DNA of 64,000 nt from positions 1-64,000 of the forward strand of contig WEDG01000858.1 of the NCBI GenBank assembly GCA_017591395.1, in the 5' to 3' direction. Under the pieces are notes generated by a model, which saw nothing but the letters and a program-made list of their open reading frames with translations, was not told the origin of the DNA and searched no databases. The DNA is from Schistocephalus solidus. Lineage: Eukaryota; Platyhelminthes; Cestoda; Diphyllobothriidea; Diphyllobothriidae. The first letter of the stretch is position 1. Every line of letters starts with the position of its first letter. A program made the position numbers and the translations under genes. This document shows, in pieces, positions 13,601 through 25,400 of the stretch.

Positions 13601-15905
13601 AATGCAATTTTCGTTAAGTGCTTTTCTCTGGATTTTGTTTTTCCGTCTGACAGTTCAATAAGCATTCGCCGATGCAACTGACTATCTCGGGCAATTGAAG
13701 AAGGCTATGAGAAGTATAGAGATAACAGCATCTTATGTGTTACTCATTTTAATCCAACTAAGCATGAATCATTTCAGCTAACTTAAGCATAAAATCGAAA
13801 GGACAATCCACATGCCGATGAAAATACCGTGCTCACGGATGCTCGTGAAACATTCAACATTGTCTTTAGCTTTGTCGTTCAAAAATGAAACATATAAAAT
13901 GTAAGTTAGATAAAAACTCGTAACAGGGTCTAAAGGTAGCTTGCACCTAGTCACGTACCAGCACCTGGTGGACCATCGGATCAACCACTTCTGTATATCA
14001 TACTCGTGAATAAAGCACATCTTAACTAATGTGGATTATTTCAATGTGATTGATTCCTTTACATATTCACATTTAGTTTCTTCAAAGGAGAACCTTGAAC
14101 TAGCTTCTTGCGTTCATTTTGCATAAATTGCATTTCGCTCAAATGGCCTGCATGAAGAAAGAGTCTATTTCGGTTTATCGGAGGTCTATAGTCCTGAGAA
14201 CCTGGACTTATTTCTGAATAAGGTTCGTGCAACCTCCGGTATGCTAACTGCGCGAATACGATGGGAGTCATATCCACGAACCAACTTTCTGAACATCGGG
14301 GAAGATGCAAGAAGCTGGGTTCGAGTTGGAATCTGAATAAAGTTCCTGTCTCAGCGATTGCGTCTATCTATTCTCAATTACTTCCTCGTGGTTTCGCTTG
14401 TATCGACACAAGCTATCCTTTGTGAAGTAAGCAGATGGCCTATCTCATGACTTGTAAACCAAAATTATAAAATAGGTTAGTGATTTGAAAAAATTACTAA
14501 ACTTTGGTTGTACTATAACTAATTGCGCAGCAGAATCAACAAATATTTTTCATCACGTCAGGACACCAACTTTTTAGCAAGCCCCTTTTTGGCCACCGAC
14601 AAAGTCTACACCTTGTAAAAAGAATTTTTATATGGTATGTAACTTTCTGCTTGATTATCGATTCCCCGATAAATTCAAATATATTTTATAGAAGCCATGT
14701 ACAAAAATATTCATTCTGGTACTCATTTGGTAGCCAATTAAGTCTCTTTTGAAATTTCATGCTTATCGAAAGGCTATCTTTCGGTTCTACAGACGTTTCT
14801 AATTATGATATATTTTAAGCGCATAAATTATCTTTTCATAAATCATCGTCTCTGTCCTTTTATTGTTGTGGCTTGTAAGGTATAAAACACGGCCCACATC
14901 AATTCCAAAATCAATGAGCACTGTAAGTTGGCTTTCTATTAGCGTAGATAAATGTGTCGGTTTCGTATGACGGAATTGATACAACATGTAATTTGCCGCC
15001 CGTGAATCCGACTGTAAAAGCAAGTGAGGCTCCAATTTTTTAGGAATGGAGAACTTTTTAAACATCAAACACCCCTTTCTTTATGAAAAACATTTGAAGA
15101 AGACGTAATTTTCTGCCGAATGTAAGCATTAAATAATATTTTTGTATCTGGTTTCTTGAAAATAAATCATATTTCAGAAGTTGTCGGGTTTCACATTGGA
15201 AAGATTTAGTAGGCGATCTAAAAGGAACTTTTACTTAGGCTGGCATCCTGACGTGTTCAATATATTTTTGCGCTTTTGTTTAATAATAATTATCATTCCA
15301 ACCCTTTTTAAATTATCATTTCTAATGAAAAGCTCACTTCTGAATTTTGGGTAACATTTCTTAAAACAGCACGACTACCTTGGTGGAATAAAAGCATAAA
15401 AATTGCATTTTCAGCGGTTATTCAGCAGTATGAAATTATCGACTGGTTTTGCGGACTCTTCTGGTTAATACTTGCTTGTGAAATAACACCTTCTCATTCG
15501 CAGCTTACAGCGGCAAAAAATGAAAAAAAATCTGTGCTGGGTGTTCAGTTACTCAACATACAATTCGCGTACTTTGCAGCTTTTTTTACCAACGATACAC
15601 TAAAAGTGACAAATACGAGCACGAGTGTAGAAGCTCAAGGCAAATAAATTGTGTGATAGAATAAAATTCCCCCATATATAACCGGTTCTACTTCGTTTTT
15701 AATATCATGTGACAGTTAAAATGCAGGAGGTGATGAAGACCACCATCACCCAAAGAGGTGCGTGCCGAAAAAAAAACCTACACGAAGCAGACGTGCACTA
15801 CATCATTCTTGCTTTTCTCATCTATCAGGCTCAGATACACTGCCAGGTCGACCGGATGAGTGCATGGACGCACTGGCAGACCAAAATAAACAATATATCT
15901 GTGTG
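10615..15905. other. AT-rich stretch, little recognised
   Basis: Apart from the telomere-like element near 10868-11018 I see no gene. An open frame on the - strand at 13334-13540 (ORF with a SRSLNVRLKKFDLSHQ run) might be a decayed retroelement piece, but I cannot name it. Confidence 0.45.
10868..11018 (-). repeat. Telomere-like core element, copy 1
   Basis: Read on -, this begins GGAATAGGAAAAATCCCGCC (end near 11018). It shares a CGCAAAATT block with the left end of the element at 53374, then runs into degenerate (T)TAACC-type hexamers (about 10875-10950). The other end is not clear. Same family as 24620-24753, 45727-45942 and 53374-53596. Confidence 0.5.
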
Positions 15906-15910
15906 TTTTA

Positions 15911-16560
15911 AAGTGGCGAAAATTCCCATTAAAAGATTCAAAAGAGGACTTGGCGAGCATACGCGCTGCTTTCAATAACTTCTCTTCAGGCCAGTACAGT
16001 TGTAGGAAAATGTTGGAACGTAGTAGAAATTTAAAACATGAAATCGATAATGTTCATCCGTTTGTGTGGGTTATCTTATGAGGTGTATATAGGGGAAGGA
16101 GGATAAAAAACAGTGTGATAGGCGACAGTGGGTGATTGGTAGAGCCGTTCTAGGGGAAGGGAAAGAGATGGCGCGGGGAATGCAGGCAGTTAAGCGGCAG
16201 TTGGCCAAGCTAAACGCGGAGCTTGTACGAGGTTCTTTTGTGCGCACAAGACCGGCTTCTTCAACGTAATGGCAGTCGCTTCAGCTGCTGCGAGTAGATG
16301 TCGGCCAAATGGCTTGGGGTGGATTCGTGGAACCTTTTAATTACACGGAAAGGTCTGCTGGGGTCGACACTATGCCCGGTGTCAACAAGATGTGCAAGGA
16401 TGGCGCTTTTTATGTTCTTGCCTTCTCCTTTGCTAAACCATGCTGGGAGTTGTTCTCGTATTCTTTGGATAGGCGCTGACTCATGCGATGTCGACGACAT
16501 CTTTGCAAACGTGTGCCATATATGCTCATTTCCTGCTTTTTTGTGTCATGCTACCTCATG
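15911..16560 (-). pseudogene. Penelope-like element 3' end with GIY-YIG remnant (P2)
   Basis: On - from about 16500 to 16400 the frame reads REQLPAWFSKGEGKN, then KSAILAHLVDTGHSVDPS, the C-terminal part of a PLE GIY-YIG domain. A one-base deletion around 16345-16355, seen against the intact frame at 48657-48966, shifts the frame; it then ends early at 16261. The segment 15911-16260 is the 3' flank, also shared with 48372-48656 and including a DNA block coding on + for ERSRNLKHEIDNV. Dead copy. The left border is sharp near 15911 and also present at 48372, which I take as the element's 3' terminus. Confidence 0.85.
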
Positions 16561-16599
16561 ACTCGCTTTCTACTTAAGTGACATGTGTATTTTACTGCA

Positions 16600-18310
16600 C
16601 ACGAAAATTCATCCACCGGATTTGGCTAGAAAAATGAAATACATGCCTATTGAACGAGAGTGTACGGATGTGTTGTGGAGAAGTGCCGCATACGCACCTG
16701 TTGTTGAGTAGGTTTGTGTGTTGCTTAAGGTGTCTGCACTTGTACAGACAGAGGAAGCTTTTGTGGTGACACCTGTTTGTATTGTTTTGCCGACGAACCT
16801 TAAGGAGTTACTTATGGGCGGTGTGGACAATTGAGACAATCATTTCCAGAGTAAAATGGGAATTAGAACAGTTTCATCAGTCTACGTGTAGTGGGTACAC
16901 AGTTAACCAAGTAGGCTGATGCGTGAGATACATTTACGGGCACATTGGGAACAGGCAGGGTGTCAGCCCACATTACTACTGGAAGTGATGATGGCGGTGG
17001 TGTGGCAGTATGTGAAGGTATTCCTCCTCGACTGTGTTTTGTGACGTTGGAGATGAAGCGGTTTTATTGACATTGTGGTGGTTTTGACGCAGTGGGTGTT
17101 TTATAATAACAGAATTGATTTGTTCATGCTGAATTAGGTCTGTAAATGTGGCAATATCAAATCCAACCCAATTTATCAGTTAACACTGTGGACAGGATTT
17201 AAAGGCGATGTGTGTTTGCTTCATTATCCTGCGGCTTTTGTGTCAATATTGTAGCCTATTCAACATCTATTTGTTTGATTTCAAAGAGGACTGCAGCACT
17301 CTACACTAGCTGGCCTGGATTAGCGTCCTCTTATGGTTCCTGCTTGAAAGGGCTAGAAGATGAGGGTGTTCTTTCAACAACGATTTTGCTCGGTTTGCCT
17401 GTGAGCCTTCGCAGCGAAGTCATCAAGAAGAGCTGTTTGGGCGGACGCTTGTCATTCATCTTCACAATAATGCCACTTCAACGCAGGTTAACCTGCCATA
17501 GCGTGATGCTTATACTAGTGACACCGGTTCTTTCTAGGCTCTCGTGGTGTTTGATACCTTCCTGACACGTAGCCTTCCGAGGTTACCGTAGGCGTTTGAG
17601 CCAAAACCTATTGAGTTTCTCTACCTGACTTAAATACTCAATCTTGTCCTCCGTTTCGTGAATGTGCATTGCCAAAATCAACCCTGTACATCATCAGATT
17701 CGCATAACGGCGGAAGCGCTGATGAATTCCTACGAAATACTGACTCTTGAGATCCGACTCGCAATCTCTCCGTCGATTTTGATAGGTGGAAGAACTTTAG
17801 TCCACAGGTACGTGACTTTGGTCAATCCTGCAGGATAACTACTAGGTACCTTTATCCGGAGTACGCTGTAGTCACCGTTAGACGTTTGCCAATGCACGGA
17901 TACTGCCTTCTGCATGCTAAACGCTGGTCTAAATTATGAAGCAGGCATTGTTAAGAGATTCACATCTCTCAACCTATCCATTTCTTTCAAAATGTTTAGC
18001 ATGCATTCTTCGGCAAAAAAGGGATCCTAGATGCTGACCTTGGTGCTTTATGAATTCGTCCTTTTACGCTATATGTATGGCAGTTGTATGTCAGTGTTAA
18101 GTGGTGTTTCTCTTCACCCACCCCTCACAGTAGGCATCCATCAGCATGGCAGACAAAATGAGGCTGATGAGGATGGTAATGGCTACGTGACCCTATTTTA
18201 CGCCATTTTCCACCTAGAATGCCTCAGAGATAGTCCCCATTGTCCATGAAGGGCTCATCATTCAAAGCGGAGTTGTCGCACCATCCGTTTAAATACTCTG
18301 GACATCTGAA
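16600..18310 (-). pseudogene. Decayed LINE copy D
   Basis: Reading - from high to low coordinates gives the ordered landmarks of the zinc-finger LINE: RMVRQL (about 18280-18300), an ISEAF/NGVK block (about 18190-18235), SAMLMDAYC (about 18130-18160), VHWQTSNGDYSV and TKVTYL (about 17800-17905, cognate to the [14 protein letters not shown] and ETFAYLG blocks of copy E), IDGEIASRIS (about 17745-17775), a MNDKRPPKQLF block (about 17430-17465) and a CLNCPH finger remnant (about 16820-16840). Frames change repeatedly and stops are common. This is one of the oldest copies here. It lies just upstream, in its own direction, of PLE fragment P2. Confidence 0.7.
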
Positions 18311-18492
18311 TGTCAGCCTACTTTTCAAGAATTCATCGCGGTTCAATGCAACAGTGACCTCTGTAATGTCTATAAATGTGGTGTGAATATTTGTTCACAT
18401 TTCTTGGCATTCTTCTAGTAGATGACAGGTCGCGATGACATGACGGTGGTTCGATAGTGATTCCGGAATCCGCACTGTGTTTTGTAATGTAG

Positions 18493-18712
18493 GTCCTGCT
18501 GTGAATTGGATCCGTTTGCGTTCATCCTAACTCTCCCACCTGTATCCGAAGACCTGCTGATCTGTCCACCATCTCTTCCGAAAAGGACCCGGTCCTGTCC
18601 GGAGTTTTGCTTCGTCCTTGACCTAGACAAGACCCTTGTGCACTGCAGTCTGACACCCTTGGTGGATGCCAAATTCGTTTTCCAAGGGGTTTTCCAGGGT
18701 GTCGTATACATG
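18493..18712 (+). CDS. Exon-like fragment of a CTDSPL2-type phosphatase
   Basis: The frame reads ELDPFAFILTLPPVSEDL, then a short linker, RSCPEFCFVLDLDKTLVHCSL, and ends FQGVFQGVVYM. This aligns with the start of the catalytic domain of CTD small phosphatase-like 2 proteins: the DP-FI-PP approach region followed by the HAD signature DxDxT (here D-L-D-K-T, about 18620-18634). Known: HAD-type Ser/Thr phosphatases use the first Asp as nucleophile. Borders look like splice sites: 'tttgtaatgtag' before 18493 and 'gtatgg' from 18713. The frame stops right after the donor, as expected for an intron. Inference: one exon of a real gene, or a captured or orphan exon, since decayed LINE copies lie on both sides and I found no partner exons in the window. 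The usual E after the second Asp is K here. Confidence 0.6.
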
Positions 18713-18719
18713 GTATGGT

Positions 18720-19410
18720 GTTACTGAGTCCGTTTTGAATTAACCTAACGATGCTTTTGTTCCGGGTTGGTACCAATTTTTCACCTGAGAACCTGAATGA
18801 TTGTGAGGACAACCGTAAACGGATATCACACAGTCGAATTAGCGTGGTTATAAAGACGGCTAATTCGGGTCAGCAAAAGTTGGCATCGTCGTTCCAGTCG
18901 TGAGAAGACTTGGGCGGACTGGCGCTGGTATATGCATTCATTCCACACATAAAGTCGATTAAACGGAATGGATTCGACCGCATGGCTGCTGCTAAGACGC
19001 ACCACATCAGTTTTGAGCAGTACCCAGCTTGAAATTTCGTAAGCTAATGATGACCCTCTTACTGTTTTTCGATTCTACACCCCATTCGATATCAACGGGA
19101 GCCCTAAGGAGATGAGCACTGCCTTTAGAACAAAAGGCCCTCGTAATGCTGTCATGAGGCAGGCCACTGATCCTGGAAATCTGGGACGTCAAAGCGCATT
19201 CCCAGGTGGTATTGACACATTAAGAATATCGTTTGTGAATTAAAACCACTGCTCAAAGGCTGGAATTTGGAATCTCGACTACAGTACGCTCTTTCAAATT
19301 CAACTGTCCGTTCAGTACATAGAGAACGCTCCATGTACTATAATGTCGATTTCTAAACGTCCAGACCTCCAACAAGGCGTGACGTATCATGAATGCATTC
19401 GTGCATATTC
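18720..19410. other. Unassigned segment
   Basis: No recognisable coding content. It lies between the phosphatase-like exon and the start of LINE copy C. Homology to copy C begins abruptly near 19411 ([10 protein letters not shown]). Confidence 0.4.
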
Positions 19411-21413
19411 GCTGTGGAAAGTCATGCAGAAATTCGGCTGTCCTGAGCGGTTCACGCATATGGTGCAACAGCTTCATGACGGGATGATGGCGCGTGTCAC
19501 TGACAACGGGACGGTACCCGAAGCATTCGCAGTGACCAACGGCGTGAAGCAGGGCTGCGTATTGACTACCAACCTGTTCAGTCACATGTTCTCGGCTATG
19601 CTGATAGACGCATACCGTGATGAGCAGCCTGGGATCCACATCGCCTACAGAACTGAAGGGCAGCATCTCAACAGGCGGCGTATGCAGGCTTCAACGCTCG
19701 TGTCTACTGGTACAGTCCATTATTTCTCTTCGTGGACGACTGCGCCCTTAACACCGTGACGAAGGAGGACATGCAAAGGTGTATGGACCCTCTTCGCCGC
19801 AGGCTGCGCCAATTTTGAATTAACAATCAGTACAGCCAAAATGGTTGTCATGCACCAGCCGCCACCCAGCGCGGAATACAATGCTCCTCGAATCAATGTC
19901 AACGGTGCTCAACTCCAAAACGTGGAAACCTTCGCTTATCTAGGAAGCACGCTGTCGCGCAACACGCGAATCGATAACGAGGTTGCCCAACGGATCTCCA
20001 AAGCTAGTCAGGCCTTCGGCCGGCTGCAGGCCTCCGTGTGGAATCGCCACGGTATTCACCTGAACACCAAACTGAAGATGTACAAGGCTGTCATCTTGAC
20101 GACACTCCTTTACGGAGCGAAGACATGGACCGTCTACTCGGACCAAGCCAGGAAGCTGAATCACTTTCATCTCAGCTGCCTCCGCAGAATACTGAAGCTG
20201 AGATGGCAAGACAGAATCCCGGACACGGAATTCCTGGAGCAGACCCGAATCCTCAGCATCCACGACAAGCTGAGGCAAGTGCAACTGCGATGGAGCGGCC
20301 ACCTGGTAAGAATGGACTACGAGCAACTATCCAAATGTCTTTCTATGGAGATGTCGCTACGGGTTCTCGCCGGCAGGGAGGTCAAAAACGACGTTACAAG
20401 GACACTTTGAAGCAATCGCTGAAGCAACTGCAAATCAACCCGGTGACCTGGGAGGATCTCGCCCAGGATAGACCGGCATGTATAAGATCCGTGAAGACTG
20501 GTGCAGCAATCTATGAGGACAACCGGATCGCTGCCGCCAAGGCCAAAAGAGCGGCACGAAAGTCCACAGCGCCCCGGACCAACATCGTCGATGCCCAGGC
20601 CCTGCCAACATGCCCGCGCTGTCAACGCATCTCCCGCGCGAGAAACGGCCTGGTTGGACATCTTCGGACGCAATGCACCAACTATCTGACAATTCCAACT
20701 TCTAAGTCAAATTCTGCCGACCCTCCTTCTGACTCCCCACCCTCACTCTTGGCATCAATTAAATTACTCCCACCATCATAGAGACCACATCCCTCTAATC
20801 ATCGCCTGTTAACCCCACCACCGGAACCACCACCGCCTTCGCCTTCACTACCACCACCACCACCATCAGCGATGGGGAATCTCTCCTAAGCTGTCCTCGA
20901 TGCAACCGCACATCCACCTCACGCATCGGCCTGGTCGGTCACTTGCGAATCCATGGTACAGAGACTGGTAATACAGTGCCCGGAGCACCAACACACAGCA
21001 GAGATCTTCGCCTCAACTGCCCTCACTGTTCTCGCGCATTCACTCAACGCATGGGCCTATTCGGTCACATGTGCATCCATGACAGCGGAATCCACCACAA
21101 TGCCGACAATACCGATACACCATGCACACCCACCGCTCCTGCCGTTCTAAGCGCCACTGCCATCCCCCACTACCATGAATGACATCCCCCCAGCCTCTAC
21201 CGATTTCTCCTGTCCACACTGCACCCGCAACTTCAACTCACGCATTGGCCTTGTCGGTCACCTGCAAATCCATCGCACGGAGGCTGGGGAATTAGCGCCT
21301 GGGGCTCCAACATACAGTCGACGTGCCCGCCTCCACTGCCCACACTGCTCCCGCACATTCACACACCGCGTGGGCCTATTAGGACACATGCGCCTCCACG
21401 ACAATCTGTGGTA
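19411..21413 (+). pseudogene. LINE copy C: RT 3' half and zinc-finger tail
   Basis: 5'-truncated within RT. It starts at [10 protein letters not shown], has motif B (NGVKQGCVL, about 19538-19564) and motif C as FVDD (about 19730-19745) instead of FADD. Frameshifts lie near 19722, 19790 and 20330. The thumb/C-terminal region follows ([31 protein letters not shown]-like). Next come [18 protein letters not shown] and WEDLAQDRPA (about 20376-20480), then a CPRCQR finger (about 20611), CPRCNR (about 20896), CPHCSRAF (about 21020), CPHCTRNF (about 21213) and CPHCSRTF (about 21341), each followed by a GHLRxxC or GHxxxH half. Known: APE-type LINEs copy themselves by target-primed reverse transcription. 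This copy cannot: it lacks the endonuclease and motif A. Confidence 0.9.
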
Positions 21414-22280
21414 AACCACCGGAGGCTAAGCCACATCATCGCACACCACCTACACCATAACATCGACAACACCCTCACAATCACCATTTACCAGAGTATA
21501 TCACGGTTTCCTAGAAACCGTGGCTGGGAAGGCTGCCAATCTAACGCTTCCACCAGAACACGCCGTCGGCGCAGTGTATGTGCTGTGTGTGTTGAGTGAC
21601 TGACCAGTGGACTGGGAGTCAGCTGGCGATGGCTCCTCCATATCCCCTGAGTAAGTAAATCCTGGTGTGTGCGTTATGAAGGCCAGGTCGTGCTTTGGCG
21701 CGCGAAGACGGGTACGCCGATCCGGCAGTCAATGCGCCCACTCCCACATCAGGCAACTGACCGGCTTGGACAGTGGTCTGATTGTGGGGGTGGGGGGAGA
21801 GAGTGAGGTTGACAGCTGAGCACACGTTTCTCACTATAAACAATCTGACGCGCTTGAAACTATCACGGTGCGCTAAATGCCGTGGCTTGGAAGGTTGCCA
21901 ACTGACGGGATAACTCGGACCGCCTGGTCAGCCCAATTGTGTGTTTTGTGTGTAGTGGCTGACTAGCGGAATGAGAGTCAGGCTGCAATGGTTCCTTCTT
22001 AATGTGGCCTTTATAGCACTCCTACTTCGTGGGATCCGAGCCAGGTGTGGTGGTACACCCAGGGGCGGCTCCGGCCGCGCCAGCCACCTGCATCCTCTCC
22101 CGCCTCCGGTCTTCTTGACTCTGTCGTGACACCGGTTTCAGTTGGGGGAGGAGGAGAGAGTGCGGTAGATGCAGTGCCAGTCTACTAGCACTTAAAACTA
22201 ATTCACGCGCTAGTCACCATCCCTGCACCACCTGGTGTGGAGCATATGGTGGACCTCGTCGAAATCAACGGTCGAACTGC
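21414..22280 (+). mobile_element. 3' UTR of LINE copy C
   Basis: Matches 59340-60210 along its length. It holds a perfect 9-bp-arm hairpin at 21502-21522. A second, looser version of the same block lies at about 21866-21890, so the UTR contains an internal duplication: both are followed by 'GGCTtGGAAGG.TGCCAA' and later by a GAGTCAG-centred block. It ends in a short open stretch reading PAPPGVEH-VDLVEI, also present at the end of copy E. Confidence 0.75.
21502..21522 (+). other. Perfect hairpin in LINE 3' UTR, copy C
   Basis: Same 9-bp arms and CTA loop as at 59426-59446, although the flanks of the two copies differ at many sites. Confidence 0.7.
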
Positions 22281-22281
22281 C

Positions 22282-22400
22282 GAAGTAAGAGGCGGCCACA
22301 GGAGCATTCACCACCTGTACGAGACAAATGGAGTGACCAAATGCTATCTGTGTGGTGCGACCCCTAACTAGTTCCCCTACACCCCGACTGTAACTGTAAC
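22282..22400 (+). mobile_element. LINE-associated head module after copy C
   Basis: GAGGCGGCCACAGGAGC and the following HHLYETNG / KCYLCG coding stretch match the modules at 130-240 (+) and about 54880-54950 (-). It follows the 3' end of copy C without a gap, as if two elements were joined in tandem and the second then lost. Confidence 0.6.
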
Positions 22401-22404
22401 ACCT

Positions 22405-25400
22405 CCCTCATCCACTGCTCGTGAGTTGAATGTGTCGACACCTTCTGGGTCACCGGTCTGCCAGCCACGGTATCGAGACCCCTTACCTTCTCACCTCCTG
22501 TCGCCCTGTCAGTTCAGTAACTATAGTACGTCTACGAATGCAGCTGACTGCTATCATTGCGGTGCCTGCCGTCTTTGTTTAACGCACTGCCGCGTCGATC
22601 TTAATCCTTTTACCCGCGAGTGGTCTCGAACGAACCTAACTTACAATTTAGCCAGGCACAGCAATGGCCTGTTAATGCAAACCACAACCGGCGTTCTCTC
22701 AGGCAATACTGCACACTACTTGTGCACAAGACACTTAGACTTCAGTCCAGAAAACCAATAAAAGAGGCGGAAACTGCAAATGTCTCGGATGATGGGTTCG
22801 AGGGAGAATCAGAAATTTCAGGTCGATAAACACCATGTTCCAGTGATCGCCTCTTCTTCTTCTATTGTACCTGTGGATAGGTTTCAATTACGATTTCAGC
22901 TGGCTGAATTCGCAAATGCTTCAGAGGTTAGGAAGACTGAATTACTTACAACAACCGCTACTGAAAAGATGGAATATACTGATGTTTAACTTACCTTATG
23001 CCGTGTACGAGTTACTTGAACTACATGAATTAAGAACCCGTACACTCATTCCTATCTTACATACTTTCGTTCGAGTACGTATACGGAGACTCTTCTGGTT
23101 GAAACTTAACTCAGTAGCGTTAAAAATAAATGAAACGTCTTCATTTGGCGTACACCTATCTGAAATACTGGTGCAGACACCCACATGGGAACGGTGCATA
23201 TTTATTTAGTCAAATGCTTTATCTGCAATTAATAAAACTCGAACATTCATTTCCATACCTACCGCAGAATCTCTAGCCTGAGAGAGCTTTGTCAGTTTAT
23301 TAGTCTTGTCTCGAAGTAATAGCATAACGATTTGGAAATGCTATCGCTGTGCACCCTGTCATTTAAGGCACAGCACAATGATGACTAAACTTTCGACATC
23401 TGGATGGTTCGTTTGATTTAGACGGCAGTTTTCATTGTGCTGGCCAAGTTCTTTGCTTGCTTTTTGTTGAACATTGTACCATGCGATGACGCTTGCCAAA
23501 AGAGCACCATCCTTGAATACCTCACGAGTTCAACTTGCATTATATCAATATCGGTCACCATTTGACAAATAAGAGGAAACCTGCGTTGGTATAACTGTCA
23601 GATTGAAATTAAACCCCGCTCAAAGTTAAAGCACAAGTCTTGCCCATTCATAAATGCCACGCAAGTTCCTCTGACAGCTTTGTTGAGGCGAGCCACCAGA
23701 TCAATCCAGGCGATGCTGAGTCAGACAACGTAATTACCGCACGTGCACGATATTCATCCGCCTTTCACCAGGACCTCGCCCTGCAGTATTTGTCCTTTAC
23801 GACGTGCCATGTGTAGGAACCTGACAGAGGTGGTAATAAATTTCAAGTCAGCGTCTGAGCGTAGGGTTTGGCTCTCAAATTTTCTGAAGATACCACACTT
23901 GCCGCATGATTTATTGGTAAGACTTATGCACGCCATCTCAAACCCAACGAATAAATTTGATCAATTAAAATGCTTAAGGGTTTACGTACGCTCTGCCACG
24001 ATCATCAAAGAACAGTCCCCTAACTTCACAACATGTTGGACCTCATTCTACTTTGCAATGCCTTAAAGTTATAAGCTCTTCTTTCTTGACGGGATTAAAA
24101 GGGCCCAGTTGTTTGAAGGTGGACCTGATAGACAAAAGGCTACGGTTTTTAGAATTGCCCGCTCACTGGCGTGTCTTAGCGTTTTTAAGTGGGGCCGACT
24201 GCTAGTTCAATCTAAGTGGAAAGACAATGCTACTAACTATAGTCTAGGAGCACAACAGTAAAATGTTCAAGCAACCACAAGAATTAGACAAATAAGTAAA
24301 CTATACAAAAACCTGTATTTCAGATAACTACACAGAAGAACATATAAGGCTTAAAACAGAAACCTGCACGTTCGGAACTGTTTGAAGTTGACACTATCAC
24401 AGATACACATGAAATAGCATTCCAGAAGACAACCGGGAAAAAATTTTGACTACAAAAAGAACTTTATTTACCTGAAGTTTCTCATTCCCTTTCGAATATA
24501 TCATCAAAAGCAGTAACGGAAAATAGTAGTGAGCACACAGGATACACAATATTTGTAAAAGGCAATTTCTAAGAATCCACACAATTTAGATACTTAGTTT
24601 TTTCAGCCGTTGTCTGTAGTAAGCCTTAATTAACCCTACCCTACTCCCAACCACAACCCATAACTGTACCCTACATTTAACCATAACCTCAAGTCAAATC
24701 ATTCTGTACCCCGGCACACTGCCATTTTTATTCTGGGGAGCTCCTATTCTCGGTATCTTACTAACTTTTCAGTAAAGGGCTTGACTGTGAACATTGTCAG
24801 CTTATCAACCAAGAGTATGGCCAAGATTTTGAAAACAACACCTTCATCCTTTGAAGAACTGGTAAGAAGATAGGATTTCTGAATTAATAATTGTGTTCGC
24901 TAGTTCTTTCGAATGCATCAATAAAGACACCAGTACCTAAGACGTAAGGAGTGTACAAAGGTTGCAGTATCTAGAATCTATGATTGTTATGCAGTTGTAT
25001 TAGCAAAATTACCAGCTCTCATATTGATAACAGATGCTTGTACCCATTTGGCTTCTTTTGTCCTATTGTTGTTCTCGGATTAACTCAGATTGAAAGGTGG
25101 TATTACGCAAAACGAGACGTGAAAATCATATGTTGAATATGTCGTGCAGCTCGTAGCCAGCAAACGCTGTCTAGCTGAAATTCGAGAGAACTCGCCTTTT
25201 TGGTGCGCAAATGAATTACATCCTTGTCAAGTTCCCTTGTATGCCCCTGATACATCTACCATTCCTCGTACAGGTGGATTTGTAACATTCGTTAGAAGTG
25301 GCGGTTATTAGCTCGATTTCCTTCATTAGCAAACTCAAGATGGTTATCGTATAGTTGAAAATATAAGGTGATTTGTGGTTTATATTAAGTAGATAAGAAA

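Noticed and set aside
19940..20673. Long open frames on - opposite LINE copy C
   Set aside because: Shadows of the LINE C-terminal coding region; the same shadow frames occur opposite copy E.
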